The notes under the pieces: model-generated
Seen by the model: only the letters and a program-made list of their open reading frames with translations
What the model was told of the DNA's origin: nothing
The model's database searches: none
Translations under genes and position numbers: made by a program
Assembly (NCBI GenBank): GCA_015490755.1
Contig: WFXF01000086.1
Span: 1 to 64,000 of the forward strand
Origin: Gammaproteobacteria bacterium
GTDB lineage: Bacteria; Pseudomonadota; Gammaproteobacteria; JAADGQ01
Direction: 5' to 3'
Length of the DNA stretch: 64,000 nucleotides
Shown: piece after piece, positions 29,006 to 39,773 of the stretch
Layout of the letters: the number at the start of each line of letters is the position of its first letter
How positions within the stretch are numbered: position 1 is the first letter of the stretch

Positions 29006-30002
29006 ATATGGTTTTACGGTTTTTACTTCCGTCTACAATCGAGCAAACACCCTGCATCGCGTATTTGATAGCTTGATGATGCAGACATTCAGGGACTTTG
29101 AATGGATCGTCATTGATAATGGTTCAACAAAAAATTGTGAAGAACTTAAAGCTCTGGTTGAAGAGTGGAAAAACAGAGCAGATTTTCCAATCAGGTTTAT
29201 TTTACTAAAAAAAAATATCGGCTGGCATGGTGCCTTCAATCATGGTGTCGAAAAAGCTCAGGGTGAGCTGTTCTTTAATATGGATTCTGATGATTCCTGT
29301 AAACCCAATGCACTGGAGCGCTTTAAAAGCCACTGGACTCTTATCCCCGACAATATCAAGGAACAATATTCAGGTGTCACAGGGCTTTGCTGCGATCAAG
29401 CCGGAAATTCCATCGGCAACCGATTTCCAAAAGATAGTATCGATTCAAATGCACTGGAAATAAAATATAAATATCATGTTAGTGGAGAAAAAAAAGGGGT
29501 AATAAAAACAGATATTTTAAAGCAATTCCCTTTTCCAGATTTTGAAGGAAACTTTGAGACGGATATTATCTGGCGAAAAATCAGCCACAAATACAAAACC
29601 CGCTATATCAATGAAACACTTGTTACATGGTATATAAATGAAGAGGGGCGTACTGACCAACTATCATTCCATTCCAGAAAAAAGCAGGCCGCACCAGGGT
29701 TAAGCATGGCACATAAAGAGGTACTCAATAGCGATATAAGCTGGTTTTTATACGCTCCAAAAGAGTTTTTTCGATCCAGCATTCATTACACCCGATTTTC
29801 ACTTCATGCAGACATCAACCTGATAAAACAACTTAACAACCTAACCAATGTCTTTGCAAAAATTTTATGGCTTGGCATGCTACCTGCTGGTATCTTTGTT
29901 TTCCTCAAAGACAAACATAAAATTTTTAATTTTCATGGTGATAAAACTGCTGTAAAACCTGATACAGAGAATAAGCATCACGGTGACCGGCCAGCTCTCT
30001 AA
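28992..30002 (+). CDS. Glycosyltransferase family 2
   Basis: [46 protein letters not shown]. Confidence 0.9.
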   Translation: MNQYKYGFTVFTSVYNRANTLHRVFDSLMMQTFRDFEWIVIDNGSTKNCEELKALVEEWKNRADFPIRFILLKKNIGWHGAFNHGVEKAQGELFFNMDSDDSCKPNALERFKSHWTLIPDNIKEQYSGVTGLCCDQAGNSIGNRFPKDSIDSNALEIKYKYHVSGEKKGVIKTDILKQFPFPDFEGNFETDIIWRKISHKYKTRYINETLVTWYINEEGRTDQLSFHSRKKQAAPGLSMAHKEVLNSDISWFLYAPKEFFRSSIHYTRFSLHADINLIKQLNNLTNVFAKILWLGMLPAGIFVFLKDKHKIFNFHGDKTAVKPDTENKHHGDRPAL

Positions 30003-31224
30003 TAGAGTGCATGGCAAAGGTCGGCACACCAATATCCAGTGTTTTAATACCAACACCACTCGCTGTGATTGGCCCAATCGTCGAACCACACCCCATATCA
30101 CTACGCACCACAAAGCTCTGCACAGGCACTTGCACCTGTTCACACAGATGGCGAAACAGTGCCGCTGTTTCACTATTTGATGCATAGCGCTGATTTGCAT
30201 TCATTTTTATCACAGGCCCCTCATTAAGTATCGGCCCATGGTTTGCGTCATGTTTTTCTGAAAAGTTGGGGTGCACTGCATGCGCATTATCAGCTGAAAT
30301 CATTACTGAACGATCCAGCGCTCTTATCTGATTTTCGCCCACTCCGCAAATGCGTGAAAGCACCGATTCAAGAAAAGGGCCTTGCGCTCCACAAGCCGAA
30401 GCACTGCCCACCTCTTCATGATCACTGCATACCATCAAGTTACAGTGCTGATTATCTGTTCCTGATTTAATCAAGCTACTCATCAACGTATAACAGCTCA
30501 ATAAATTATCCAGCCGTGCACTGGCAATAAACTCTTTATGCAAGCCAATCAATGCGGGCGGCTGGGTATCATAAAGACTGATCTCATAATCAAGTATTTT
30601 TGCCACATCGCTGGATCTATCCTGCTCCAGTAATTGCTGAAGTAATAAATCATGAAAGTCAGATTGGTTGCTATTTTCTGATAAAAAAAGCAGCGGAGGC
30701 AGATCTTTTTGTGGATTAATAGTGCGGTTTTTATTTGCATTATTATCGAGATGAATGGCCAAACTGGGAATCACAGCAATAGGGCTTTTAAAATCAATCA
30801 ATGCATTTCCCAGTGAACCTTGAGCGGTCAAGTAACTCACACGCCCGGCCATTGAAAGGTCACGATCAAACCATGGGTTTAAAAGCACACCGCCGTAGAC
30901 CTCAACGCCTAACTGGTAATAACCACACTTTATAATTTCAGGCAACGGCTTAACTTTTAAGCATGGACTGTCGGTATGTGCTCCGGTCATTCTAAAACCG
31001 GATTCAGCAATATCTCCATAACCCATAGTAAAAGCTATAATTGAAGAGTCATTGCGTATTACAAAATAACGGTGACCCGGTACAAGCCTCCAGCAATCCG
31101 CTTCATTCAAACGTTCAAACCCGGCTGATAAAAACTGCGAAGCCATTGTTTCGACGGCATGAAAAGGTGTAGGAGATACCCCCAAGAAGTTCAGCAAATC
31201 CTGGTTAAACTGACTGTTTTTCAT
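29926..31224 (-). CDS. M18 family aminopeptidase
   Basis: [75 protein letters not shown]. Confidence 0.95.
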   Translation of the reverse strand: MKNSQFNQDLLNFLGVSPTPFHAVETMASQFLSAGFERLNEADCWRLVPGHRYFVIRNDSSIIAFTMGYGDIAESGFRMTGAHTDSPCLKVKPLPEIIKCGYYQLGVEVYGGVLLNPWFDRDLSMAGRVSYLTAQGSLGNALIDFKSPIAVIPSLAIHLDNNANKNRTINPQKDLPPLLFLSENSNQSDFHDLLLQQLLEQDRSSDVAKILDYEISLYDTQPPALIGLHKEFIASARLDNLLSCYTLMSSLIKSGTDNQHCNLMVCSDHEEVGSASACGAQGPFLESVLSRICGVGENQIRALDRSVMISADNAHAVHPNFSEKHDANHGPILNEGPVIKMNANQRYASNSETAALFRHLCEQVQVPVQSFVVRSDMGCGSTIGPITASGVGIKTLDIGVPTFAMHSIRELAGHRDAYSLYQVLQQFYHHEN

Positions 31225-31457
31225 TATTGGATCTTTTTGGCTCTATGTGAGTAAAAAGTGCCAAGTATACCTAAAAACCTATATAAACAAAGGTGTTAAA
31301 ACCACTATTTATTTGAATATTATTCATTAAAAATAAGTGACTCCTCCCCTTTGTGATTAACCTCACAGAGCAATAGATAACCTCACCTCAGTAAGCCTGA
31401 CCGCTCTGCGAGATAATAGATCTCAAGTTGGGCATTTAAATAGTTGAGGTATTTAAA

Positions 31458-32297
31458 ATGTTGAAGTCACTTATCAGTTCTACACCAAAATTAGTTTCTG
31501 TTATTGCACTATCAAGCACATTAATCGCTTGTGGCGGCGCTGAATCAGTAGCAGTCAACTCAACCTCTAATGGACTCCAGGCCAGTCTGACTTCTAACAA
31601 CAATAGCCTTGATCTGAGCGGCACTGTCGGTGACAGCCCTATTATCAAAGCCAACATCACGATCAAAGATTCAAACGGTAACATAGTGGCTACAAGCATC
31701 AGTGATGATAGCGCTCACTACTCAGTAAATATTCCTGAAGGTACGAGCTATCCCCTGATTGTCTCTATTGATGGCGGTATTAATACCGTGACTAACGAAG
31801 CACCTTTGTTTGATATGGTTTCAGTGATTGAAAATAACAGTCAAACCACTGCAAATATTAACTCTTTCACCACACTGATCACCCACAGCGCACAAGCTAT
31901 GGGCGGTGCTTTAAATCTTCGTAATATCAGCCTGGCTAAATTACAGATCACCAACTCTGTAAATTTTGGACTGAACAACGATATACTGCTTGATGTTGTG
32001 GCTTCACAAATCAACGAAGAAAACGTAGCATCATTTGTAAAAGCCAGTGTCACTTTAGGTGAGTGGTTAAACCGCACATATATTACGCTATCAGCTGAAG
32101 ATCAAAGCTGGACTCAAGAGAAGTTAGTTATAGCGCTGGCAGCAGATTTAGTAGATGGCACACTGGATGGAAAAGGCGCTGAAGGTTCTGATGCGGTTGT
32201 TGCAGCAACGGCCAACATACTGTCTGCACAAGTTCTGGTTGAAAACTTGAGCCAATCTCTTCAGGTGACTGATATCAATGTGATGACTTCAATCTAA
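31458..32297 (+). CDS. Putative lipoprotein with beta-sandwich-like N-terminal domain
   Basis: Signal peptide with LIACGG lipobox; SGTVGDSPIIKANITIKDSNGNIVA. Confidence 0.65.
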   Translation: MLKSLISSTPKLVSVIALSSTLIACGGAESVAVNSTSNGLQASLTSNNNSLDLSGTVGDSPIIKANITIKDSNGNIVATSISDDSAHYSVNIPEGTSYPLIVSIDGGINTVTNEAPLFDMVSVIENNSQTTANINSFTTLITHSAQAMGGALNLRNISLAKLQITNSVNFGLNNDILLDVVASQINEENVASFVKASVTLGEWLNRTYITLSAEDQSWTQEKLVIALAADLVDGTLDGKGAEGSDAVVAATANILSAQVLVENLSQSLQVTDINVMTSI

Positions 32298-32670
32298 AGC
32301 AAGTGCATTTGGTTTTATCATGATACCTCCAATGCTGTTTTTTCTGCCAGTTCAATCGACCTATCCAGCCGTCCACTTGACTCGGCAAAGCACTCAACCA
32401 GCACAGAAACCACTCTCCTAGGAGCCTGTTGTATTGAAGACAATAAAAATGATCGCAGCTAACAGACCCAGTAAAACAGGAGTCCATAAAAATAGTGAAT
32501 TATTTTTTAACATTGCATCTCGGACTCTCTCCTGTGAGGCAGGCACTCAACGATCCTTATTCAATTAAGTAATAATTCCTTTCTCCATTAACGGCCTTGC
32601 AGAAAGCAGCTTGAATCTGAATGCGTTAATATCAGAGCTTCATTTTTTAGCACAAACTGGCTTAATTCAC

Positions 32671-32799
32671 ATGAAAACAGATCGTTTTATAATTTCTCTG
32701 ATTTTTTTCTCTCTAATCGCTATGATGCTCATCGGTTGCGGGCAAAAAGGTGACCTTTATTTGCCATTTGAAACTGAAAACTCAACAGACAATCACTAA
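32671..32799 (+). CDS. lptM: LPS translocon maturation chaperone LptM-like lipoprotein
   Basis: MKTDRFIISLIFFSLIAMMLIGCGQKGDLYLP, immediately 5' of lysA. Confidence 0.85.
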   Translation: MKTDRFIISLIFFSLIAMMLIGCGQKGDLYLPFETENSTDNH

Positions 32800-32811
32800 T
32801 AAATCATATTT

Positions 32812-34056
32812 ATGGATTATTTTAATTATAAAAGCGGACAACTGTTTGCTGAAGATGTCGCACTACAAAAAATTGCCGAAGTGCATGGCACACCCTGCTA
32901 TGTTTACTCCCGCGCCACTCTAGAGCGACACTGGCATGCATTCAACAATGCATTTGAAGAGCATGAACATCTGATCTGTTATGCCGTTAAAGCCAACTCT
33001 AATATTGCCGTACTCAACCTGTTAGCGAGACTCGGTTCAGGCTTTGATATTGTATCGGGCGGTGAGCTGGCTCGTGTGATACGTGCAGGAGGTGATCCCG
33101 CCAAAGTCGTATTTTCCGGTGTGGGAAAACGTACCGATGAAATTGAGCAAGCACTCAAAGCTGGTATTCACTGTTTTAATATCGAATCAATGCCGGAGCT
33201 TGAGCGCATTAATACTATTGCAAGACAGCTAGAGTTAGCTGCACCTGTATCACTGCGTGTTAATCCTGATGTCGATGCTCAAACTCACCCCTATATCTCG
33301 ACAGGCCTGAAAGAGAATAAATTTGGTGTGGATATTAAACAGGCACCTGAACTCTATCGCCATGCAGATTCACTATCAAATATTAACGTCATTGGAATTG
33401 ATTGCCATATTGGGTCACAGCTCACGGATATCGCTCCATTTATTGATGCCCTTAGACGTATCACCCATCTTGCCGACCAACTCAAGGCCGATGGCACCCA
33501 GATTAGACACCTGGATTTAGGGGGGGGGCTGGGTATTTCCTATCAAGACGAAACACCTCCGCAGCCCCATGAGTTAGCAGCAGCAATAACAAAAGAGATA
33601 AGCGGCAAAGATTATAAAATTATCATCGAACCGGGAAGAGCCATTGTCGGTAATGCTGGTGTATTACTCACTCAGGTAGAGTATATCAAGCAGGGTGATA
33701 AAAATTTTGCAATTGTTGACGCTGCAATGAATGATTTAATGCGTCCTGCACTTTATAGCGCCTGGCAAGAAATTGTACCTGTACAAAAAAAAGGTGAAGG
33801 CCAAAAACAGTTTTATGATGTTGTCGGACCCATTTGTGAAACAGGAGATTTTCTGGGGAAAAATCGAGCACTTGATATTCAACAAGGTGACCTGCTTGCA
33901 ATCCGCTCATCAGGCGCTTACGGATTTACCATGAGTTCAAATTACAATACTCGCACTCGCATCGCCGAAGTGATGGTCGATGGTGATACCATGCATTTAA
34001 TCAGACAGCGCGAAACGATTGAGTCGCTCTTTGAAAACGAGCACCTTTTACCATAA
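32812..34056 (+). CDS. lysA: Diaminopimelate decarboxylase
   Basis: YAVKANSNIAVLNLLARLGSGFDIVSGGEL; HLDLGGGLGI; EPGRAIVGNAGVLLT; GPICETGDFLGK. Confidence 0.96.
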   Translation: MDYFNYKSGQLFAEDVALQKIAEVHGTPCYVYSRATLERHWHAFNNAFEEHEHLICYAVKANSNIAVLNLLARLGSGFDIVSGGELARVIRAGGDPAKVVFSGVGKRTDEIEQALKAGIHCFNIESMPELERINTIARQLELAAPVSLRVNPDVDAQTHPYISTGLKENKFGVDIKQAPELYRHADSLSNINVIGIDCHIGSQLTDIAPFIDALRRITHLADQLKADGTQIRHLDLGGGLGISYQDETPPQPHELAAAITKEISGKDYKIIIEPGRAIVGNAGVLLTQVEYIKQGDKNFAIVDAAMNDLMRPALYSAWQEIVPVQKKGEGQKQFYDVVGPICETGDFLGKNRALDIQQGDLLAIRSSGAYGFTMSSNYNTRTRIAEVMVDGDTMHLIRQRETIESLFENEHLLP

Positions 34057-34106
34057 TGCCACTTAGGAGGTGTTAAAGTACCCACCCACAAAAGTAGCAA
34101 ACCTAT

Positions 34107-34295
34107 TTAAGAACAAAGCATAGGGGGCAATTCAACACTTCGAACTTTACCCAGATCAAGCCAATCAAAATTCATACCATCATAATCACCGATTGAACCG
34201 CTCACTTCATGGTATTCATTTTCTCCTGTCATAATCAACACTTCACAATCTTTCTCACAGCAAATTATACGTGTGCTCGTTTCTACCTCAAACAT
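34107..34295 (-). CDS. Small hypothetical protein (62 aa)
   Basis: Good Shine-Dalgarno-like AGGAAGGG a few nt before ATG; isolated intergenic ORF. Confidence 0.45.
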   Translation of the reverse strand: MFEVETSTRIICCEKDCEVLIMTGENEYHEVSGSIGDYDGMNFDWLDLGKVRSVELPPMLCS

Positions 34296-34413
34296 TGACC
34301 CTTCCTGCTTTGACAGTTTAAAAATAAAACACCTGAACTACCCTTATTATTGCGGCATTTGTGCCTATTGTTTTAAGTCACACGTCACAAAATGGAGAGT
34401 TCATAACCACTCC

Positions 34414-37400
34414 TTATTGACTCACTACTGCTGACGAATCTGATTTTTGCTTCCAGTACGTTTTTTGAATAGGCTCAAGATCCAAACCATCAATCAAATC
34501 TGTCCCTGACAACGCCATCGCACCATCACCTCCGTCTTCATCGGTTAATACAATGGTAACTTTTGGAGAGATGCCACTTTTTGTTAGAGCCTGTGAGCGA
34601 TCGGAACGTACCAGGTTATCCTCTGCTCCCAAGCCATCACGGTTTGCAGTAGGTGTTGCATCAAAAACACTGATTGAATAAACCCTCGATGTACCTAGCT
34701 GAGACGCAGCACATGCTTCTGTTGTTGAAATCACTGCGGGTGTATAAGTGGTAAATAATAATTGATTTTTGTATGTAATCGATTCAGCCAGTACTTTTTC
34801 TCCAATATATGAAGCATCTGGCTCATTAAGTTTGATATACCAACCCTGCTTGGATTTAAGCAAAGCACTCTCTGTTGCCTTGTTAGCACCTTCCCCCACC
34901 AGATTCATCGTAGCATCGTATAAATCACTTTCAGTGGCTTTATACGCAGCGTAGTCTGATGGTTTCTGCTCAACATTAGGGTCACGCAGCAGATAAAATC
35001 GATCTTCAATTACTTTATTTAGTGGGTGCGCCCTAAATCCGGAACCAATTCCGAGCGAGTAATAGAGCGCGCCTCCATAACGTACCATTGACACATCAAT
35101 GGCGTTATAAAAACGCCGGTTATTTGCTTCATCATTTCCACCGAAAGCACCGATCACGCCACCTGCCACAAGATTAGCTGCGCCGCTATTATTTTCATTA
35201 TCAATATCAAAGCGCCAGATTTGTCCATGCATATCACCGATAAACAGAGTATCTGAATAACCGTCCTGATCACTATCAACCACACGAACATCCGCTGGCA
35301 AACTATAATCCATATCAGTCAACACCAGATCTGCGCTCGCTAAAGAAGCCCACCACAATCGCTCACCCGTTTGGGCATCAATGATATAAAGGGCGCGACC
35401 TTCATCATCGGTGACAGGTATCGTAGCGTCATCCTGGTCAACGTCATAACCTCCGCCAAAAATAAGCACATTTTTATCAATGCCATTCAACTTGATCTTG
35501 CCTCGCACGGGTTTTGACCATGTTTGTGCCAATTCGGAAAAGTCACCACTGCCCCCCTGAATTGTCCACATGAGCTTGGGTTGGCTGCGATCCGTGACAT
35601 CCAGTGCGTAATAGTTTTTGCCGCCACGACGCATTCCAACGTACAAGTAAACAAAATCACCGGCAGTTGATGTGCTGATTACACCATCATCATTGGCATC
35701 ATTACGCCAGATAGTGATATCACCGTCCAACCCGTAAGGATGCGGTGTGGAACTTAGATTGTCATAAAACAGGCGTAGATTGGGTAATAGCTCTTTGGGT
35801 ACAAATGAGAACACTTCACTGCCATCATCAGTATCAATTGCAGTTAAATAACCTTCATTGGTCGCCATATAGAGTGTGATATCAGGTGATGTGGAAGTGC
35901 CGCCGTAGGTCACTAATACCGGTTTGCTATGTATTGGATCACCCATCTCTGTTCTGGCATCAGTCGTCGATGAATCACCGTCGGCATCCTTCACATCAAT
36001 ACCGCTGGCCCATTTCAGCAAGTCAGTACGATAAGCATCTGTTTCACTGCTAATATCCAGCAACCCTTTAGTGATGAGCGTATTGGAATAGCTTAATGGA
36101 TGTGATGTCAGGCTCACCGCCCCAGTAATTGGATAACTGCCGGTATAGGTATATACATTACGACTGCTGGTAAGTTCGTTGGCCGCTCCTCCCTTACGAA
36201 CGTCTTTACCATCCACAGCTGCAGACCACAAACTGATCGCACTCTCTTTAAAAAAACCGGTGGAAGTATCTACCGCCAAATCACCATTAGCATCGACAAT
36301 TTGATTATTATTTATACCATAGCGTTTTAGATTACCACTCCATTTTGGATCATCATCCGGTTTAAACATCGCAAAATAGAGTTCACTGTTGTGTTTCAAA
36401 CGGTTAAATTGATTGACGGCTGTTGCAGGAGAGACGAATGATGACTCGGTATCCGCCACTTCTCTTAAAATGGCATCAAATGCTGTTTTTAATTGAGATG
36501 CTGTATCCGCCGTATAAAAACTGCCGCCTCCTTCTGTAGCCATATCCCGTAGCCATTGACTCGAAAAGTTAAAGCCGATTGTATAGGTTTTAATCGTCTG
36601 ATCATTATCCATACCTGTGGTGATTTGATCTTCTTCATTTAAAAACTTTACTATTTCATGACCACATTTTTGATTTCCTGAACCGACACAACTATTGGCA
36701 ATCATGGCTTCTATTTTACTGCTTGATGAGTTATAGCTTGCTGCACCATCAGTCAGCATGACAATATAGTTAGCCTGGCAGGTATCTGTAATTGGAGAGA
36801 TGTATTGCGGGTTGCCTTGAATCTCTTCGCTGGCACATGCTGTTACACCTGGATCATCATCGCTACAGCCAACAGGTTGATAAAGTGTTCCACCTGTATA
36901 AGAGGCGGGATGACTCACACGTGTTTTACTTTTATCAGAATTACTGCCCAAACCTCGAGTTTTACCATAGTCAACCGCCTCACCACGGTAATAGAGCGCT
37001 GCTTCATACAAGCTATCAACAATGGGGGTTCCCCCTTTGTGCTGAAGTTCATTGACCAATTCAACCAGACGATCTCGAACTGTTTTTTCTGTGCCTCCCC
37101 CATCTCCGCGATACATCACCACCAGTTGTGGTGCCGCGCCCGCTTCACCGTTATAGGATTCTACCGTTCGCCTGCCGCCGCCTGTGATCACAAATGACAT
37201 TGCATTACCCGCAATCCAACCACTTCTGGATGTGATTTCACTAATAATTGCACTCAAGTCAGGTGATGTTAATTTTGTATTGACTGATAAGTTGGGCAAG
37301 CTATTCCAGACGACTGAAGCGGCTGTGGTTGAGCGATTGCTCACATTGCCAGAATCAGCCGTATTGTATGCAGCCGCATTATCATGTGCTTCACCCCTAA

Positions 37401-39102
37401 TAGTCAGAGATGTTGATTCGCTGTATTGTTCATCAATTTCAAAATTTAATACTGCTGATAAAATTTCAGCATCCTTCGGAATTTGTATATCTTGAAAGCG
37501 TATGCCAATCGTCTGGTCGCTACCATCACGAACAAGCTCCAGGTCACTGCTGCTATTATTCACTGCTCCACTGCTGCTCTCTTCAACATCATCATTACCA
37601 TTTGATACCCGACGGGTCATGACCTGGCCCATACACCCCCCGCTAGCGGGAATCGTATTTTCATCGTAATTAATTCGTAATACAGGCGCCCCTGACCCAC
37701 CCGCATCAAAAGCATGTGCAATACGCGAGCCGCTGCCAGATACAATTAAAACCATGGCATTACCACCGCACCAACCGGTACGATTTACTATCTCCTGCAC
37801 AACACTGCTGAGATTCACACTGGTATGCGTTTCATCAACACTACTCCAGGCAGGGATCGTATTCCACGCTGCCGAGGCCATAGTGGTTGCCCGACTGCTG
37901 ATATCATTGCTGGTGGCGGAAAAGGTGGGTGCGTTATCATCATCCTGACCATAAATGGTGAGTGACGCTGCATCACTACTTGTCGCTGCAGTTGAAAACT
38001 CCAGTGTGGCACTATCAATCGTCACACCCTGAGGAACATTCACACCCGCAAAACGTAAACCAACCATTTGGGTGTCCGTAACCGTTGGACCCGTTCCACT
38101 AAAAGTCACCCGCAACAATGGCGCTGCATCAGGTTCACCGTCATAAGATTCAACCTCCCTCTTACCTGAGCCAGAGATCACAAACACCATATCATTGCCA
38201 CCGCTCCAACCTGGGCGGTTTACAATTTCCTGAATAATTGGACTCAAGTCGGGAGTTGTTAATAACTCATTTCTACTCTTTACGGGAACATTGGGCCACG
38301 CCACCTCATTTGTAGTAGTATTTCTCGATGAAATATTACCGTTTGAACTGGAAAATCCAGGCGCATCATCATTGGCTTCGCCTTTGATATTCAAAGAAGT
38401 TGATCTACTTTGGTATTGATCAATTTCAAACTCTATTTCGGCACTGGTGATAGTTGCTCCCTGTGGTATTGCGATATTACGAAACCGAACACCAACAATT
38501 TGATCAGAACCATCCTGGATCAACTCAAGGTCGCTACTGTTTCGGTACATACTCCCATTTGCACGCTCTTCAGCATCATCATTGCTCGCTGAAACTCGAA
38601 CTTCAATGCTACCACCCACACCACCACCCGTTGTCACCTCAACCAGCTCTAACATTGGGCTATCCAGCAAAACATCACCAGCACTATTTTCTTCTGCATC
38701 ATCAGTGCTGCTACCAAGTGCCACCACTACCGATGAAGCCACTGCACTTGATTCAATATCACTCAACGCCGCATCCACATTGGCCACTGGAAATAAAATG
38801 GGGCCACCCGGTTTGGTAAAGCGCATCAACCCCATATTCACGTTGTTAGCGTCCGAAATGATATCTGTCAGTGCCTCTTTCATATGCGTCAGGCGGCTTT
38901 TCCCCTGACCATCGGCCACGATACTTGTCATACTGCCCGAGGTATCCAGAACAAAAAGTACATTCGGTTTTATCAGCCCGGAAACACTTGAACCATTGCC
39001 AAAAAATATTTCAATATCCTCAGCAACAGCGGGAAAGCCAGCACTGAAGATATAGATAAAACTGGCGAATAGAACTTTTAAATGGCGTTTGAAATACTTC
39101 AT
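34414..39102 (-). CDS. pilY1: PilY1-like type IV pilus adhesin/biogenesis protein with inserted tandem modules
   Basis: vWA start KPNVLFVLDTSGSM; C-terminal propeller with DANDDGVIS and VYLYVGMRRGGKNYYALDVTDRSQPKLMWTIQGG. Confidence 0.9.
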   Translation of the reverse strand: MKYFKRHLKVLFASFIYIFSAGFPAVAEDIEIFFGNGSSVSGLIKPNVLFVLDTSGSMTSIVADGQGKSRLTHMKEALTDIISDANNVNMGLMRFTKPGGPILFPVANVDAALSDIESSAVASSVVVALGSSTDDAEENSAGDVLLDSPMLELVEVTTGGGVGGSIEVRVSASNDDAEERANGSMYRNSSDLELIQDGSDQIVGVRFRNIAIPQGATITSAEIEFEIDQYQSRSTSLNIKGEANDDAPGFSSSNGNISSRNTTTNEVAWPNVPVKSRNELLTTPDLSPIIQEIVNRPGWSGGNDMVFVISGSGKREVESYDGEPDAAPLLRVTFSGTGPTVTDTQMVGLRFAGVNVPQGVTIDSATLEFSTAATSSDAASLTIYGQDDDNAPTFSATSNDISSRATTMASAAWNTIPAWSSVDETHTSVNLSSVVQEIVNRTGWCGGNAMVLIVSGSGSRIAHAFDAGGSGAPVLRINYDENTIPASGGCMGQVMTRRVSNGNDDVEESSSGAVNNSSSDLELVRDGSDQTIGIRFQDIQIPKDAEILSAVLNFEIDEQYSESTSLTIRGEAHDNAAAYNTADSGNVSNRSTTAASVVWNSLPNLSVNTKLTSPDLSAIISEITSRSGWIAGNAMSFVITGGGRRTVESYNGEAGAAPQLVVMYRGDGGGTEKTVRDRLVELVNELQHKGGTPIVDSLYEAALYYRGEAVDYGKTRGLGSNSDKSKTRVSHPASYTGGTLYQPVGCSDDDPGVTACASEEIQGNPQYISPITDTCQANYIVMLTDGAASYNSSSSKIEAMIANSCVGSGNQKCGHEIVKFLNEEDQITTGMDNDQTIKTYTIGFNFSSQWLRDMATEGGGSFYTADTASQLKTAFDAILREVADTESSFVSPATAVNQFNRLKHNSELYFAMFKPDDDPKWSGNLKRYGINNNQIVDANGDLAVDTSTGFFKESAISLWSAAVDGKDVRKGGAANELTSSRNVYTYTGSYPITGAVSLTSHPLSYSNTLITKGLLDISSETDAYRTDLLKWASGIDVKDADGDSSTTDARTEMGDPIHSKPVLVTYGGTSTSPDITLYMATNEGYLTAIDTDDGSEVFSFVPKELLPNLRLFYDNLSSTPHPYGLDGDITIWRNDANDDGVISTSTAGDFVYLYVGMRRGGKNYYALDVTDRSQPKLMWTIQGGSGDFSELAQTWSKPVRGKIKLNGIDKNVLIFGGGYDVDQDDATIPVTDDEGRALYIIDAQTGERLWWASLASADLVLTDMDYSLPADVRVVDSDQDGYSDTLFIGDMHGQIWRFDIDNENNSGAANLVAGGVIGAFGGNDEANNRRFYNAIDVSMVRYGGALYYSLGIGSGFRAHPLNKVIEDRFYLLRDPNVEQKPSDYAAYKATESDLYDATMNLVGEGANKATESALLKSKQGWYIKLNEPDASYIGEKVLAESITYKNQLLFTTYTPAVISTTEACAASQLGTSRVYSISVFDATPTANRDGLGAEDNLVRSDRSQALTKSGISPKVTIVLTDEDGGDGAMALSGTDLIDGLDLEPIQKTYWKQKSDSSAVVSQ

Positions 39103-39143
39103 AATTTTCAGCCTGTACCTGCTTCTATTAAAAAAACCTCCCC

Positions 39144-39306
39144 ACCCGTTCTATTCATCACTGCCATTAAATCAAGGAGTTCATCTGGTTCCCAATGCTC
39201 CAACGTGGGAGCCCATACCGCAACATAATAATAACTCCGTATGCATCCCCACGCTGGAGCATGGGGACGATGCCTGTTTAACTTAATGGCAGCGACCCGT
39301 TCTATT
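39144..39306. repeat. Palindromic element with two inverted hairpins, flanked by 12-bp direct repeats ACCCGTTCTATT
   Basis: Outer arms CACTGCCATTAAATCAA / TTaACTTAATGGCAGCG, inner arms TTCCCAATGCTCCAACGTGGGA / TCCCCACGCTGGAGCATGGGGA; direct repeats at 39144..39155 and 39295..39306. Confidence 0.75.
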
Positions 39307-39745
39307 ACCATGTTTTTTCTGCCGAACTAATTGAGCCATTATTATCTTTATCCCAACCTCTCTTTCCATCAGAGCTCAGCTCCAAATAACCATCGCCATC
39401 TTGTGGTCCACCGCTAATAGGTGTCGCACGCAATGTATAAGTCGATGCCGTAACTGCCTGTATCGTTAAGTTATAAGTTTTTTTATTGCTATGAAGCGGT
39501 ATTTGCGCTGCAAAAGTAGAGGGAGCAGGCGTACCCGGAACGGTGGGAGCTGCACCGACATAAGTAAGGTTTTGAGATTGGTAACGTGCCATTGCTGCTG
39601 CAAAGTCCATCAACCCACCTTGAGCATCGGCGCGGTGGCTTTTTTTAACACTATCAACATAACTTGGATAAGCAACTCCGGCCAATATCCCAACAATTGC
39701 AATGACAACAAGTAATTCAATCAAGCTAAAACCCGTTTTTCTCAT
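39305..39745 (-). CDS. pilE: Type IV pilin, PilE-like
   Basis: MRKTGFSLIELLVVIAIVGILAGVAYPSYVDSVKKSHRADAQ. Confidence 0.92.
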   Translation of the reverse strand: MRKTGFSLIELLVVIAIVGILAGVAYPSYVDSVKKSHRADAQGGLMDFAAAMARYQSQNLTYVGAAPTVPGTPAPSTFAAQIPLHSNKKTYNLTIQAVTASTYTLRATPISGGPQDGDGYLELSSDGKRGWDKDNNGSISSAEKTW

Positions 39746-39773
39746 CGTCAATCTCCTGATTGATTGTTAGCTT

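Noticed and set aside
32411-32480. Possible MITE relic (CTAGGAGCCTGT matches the end of the family A copy at 43801)
   Set aside because: Only 12 bp match and no convincing partner arm; likely coincidental or too decayed
36792-38908. Several plus-strand ORFs of 60-130 aa
   Set aside because: Antisense to the repetitive PilY1-like gene; His/Ser-rich by codon complementarity
39089-39311. Small ORFs 39089..39286 (+) and 39108..39311 (-)
   Set aside because: Fall within the palindromic intergenic element; translation of the repeat, not a likely gene
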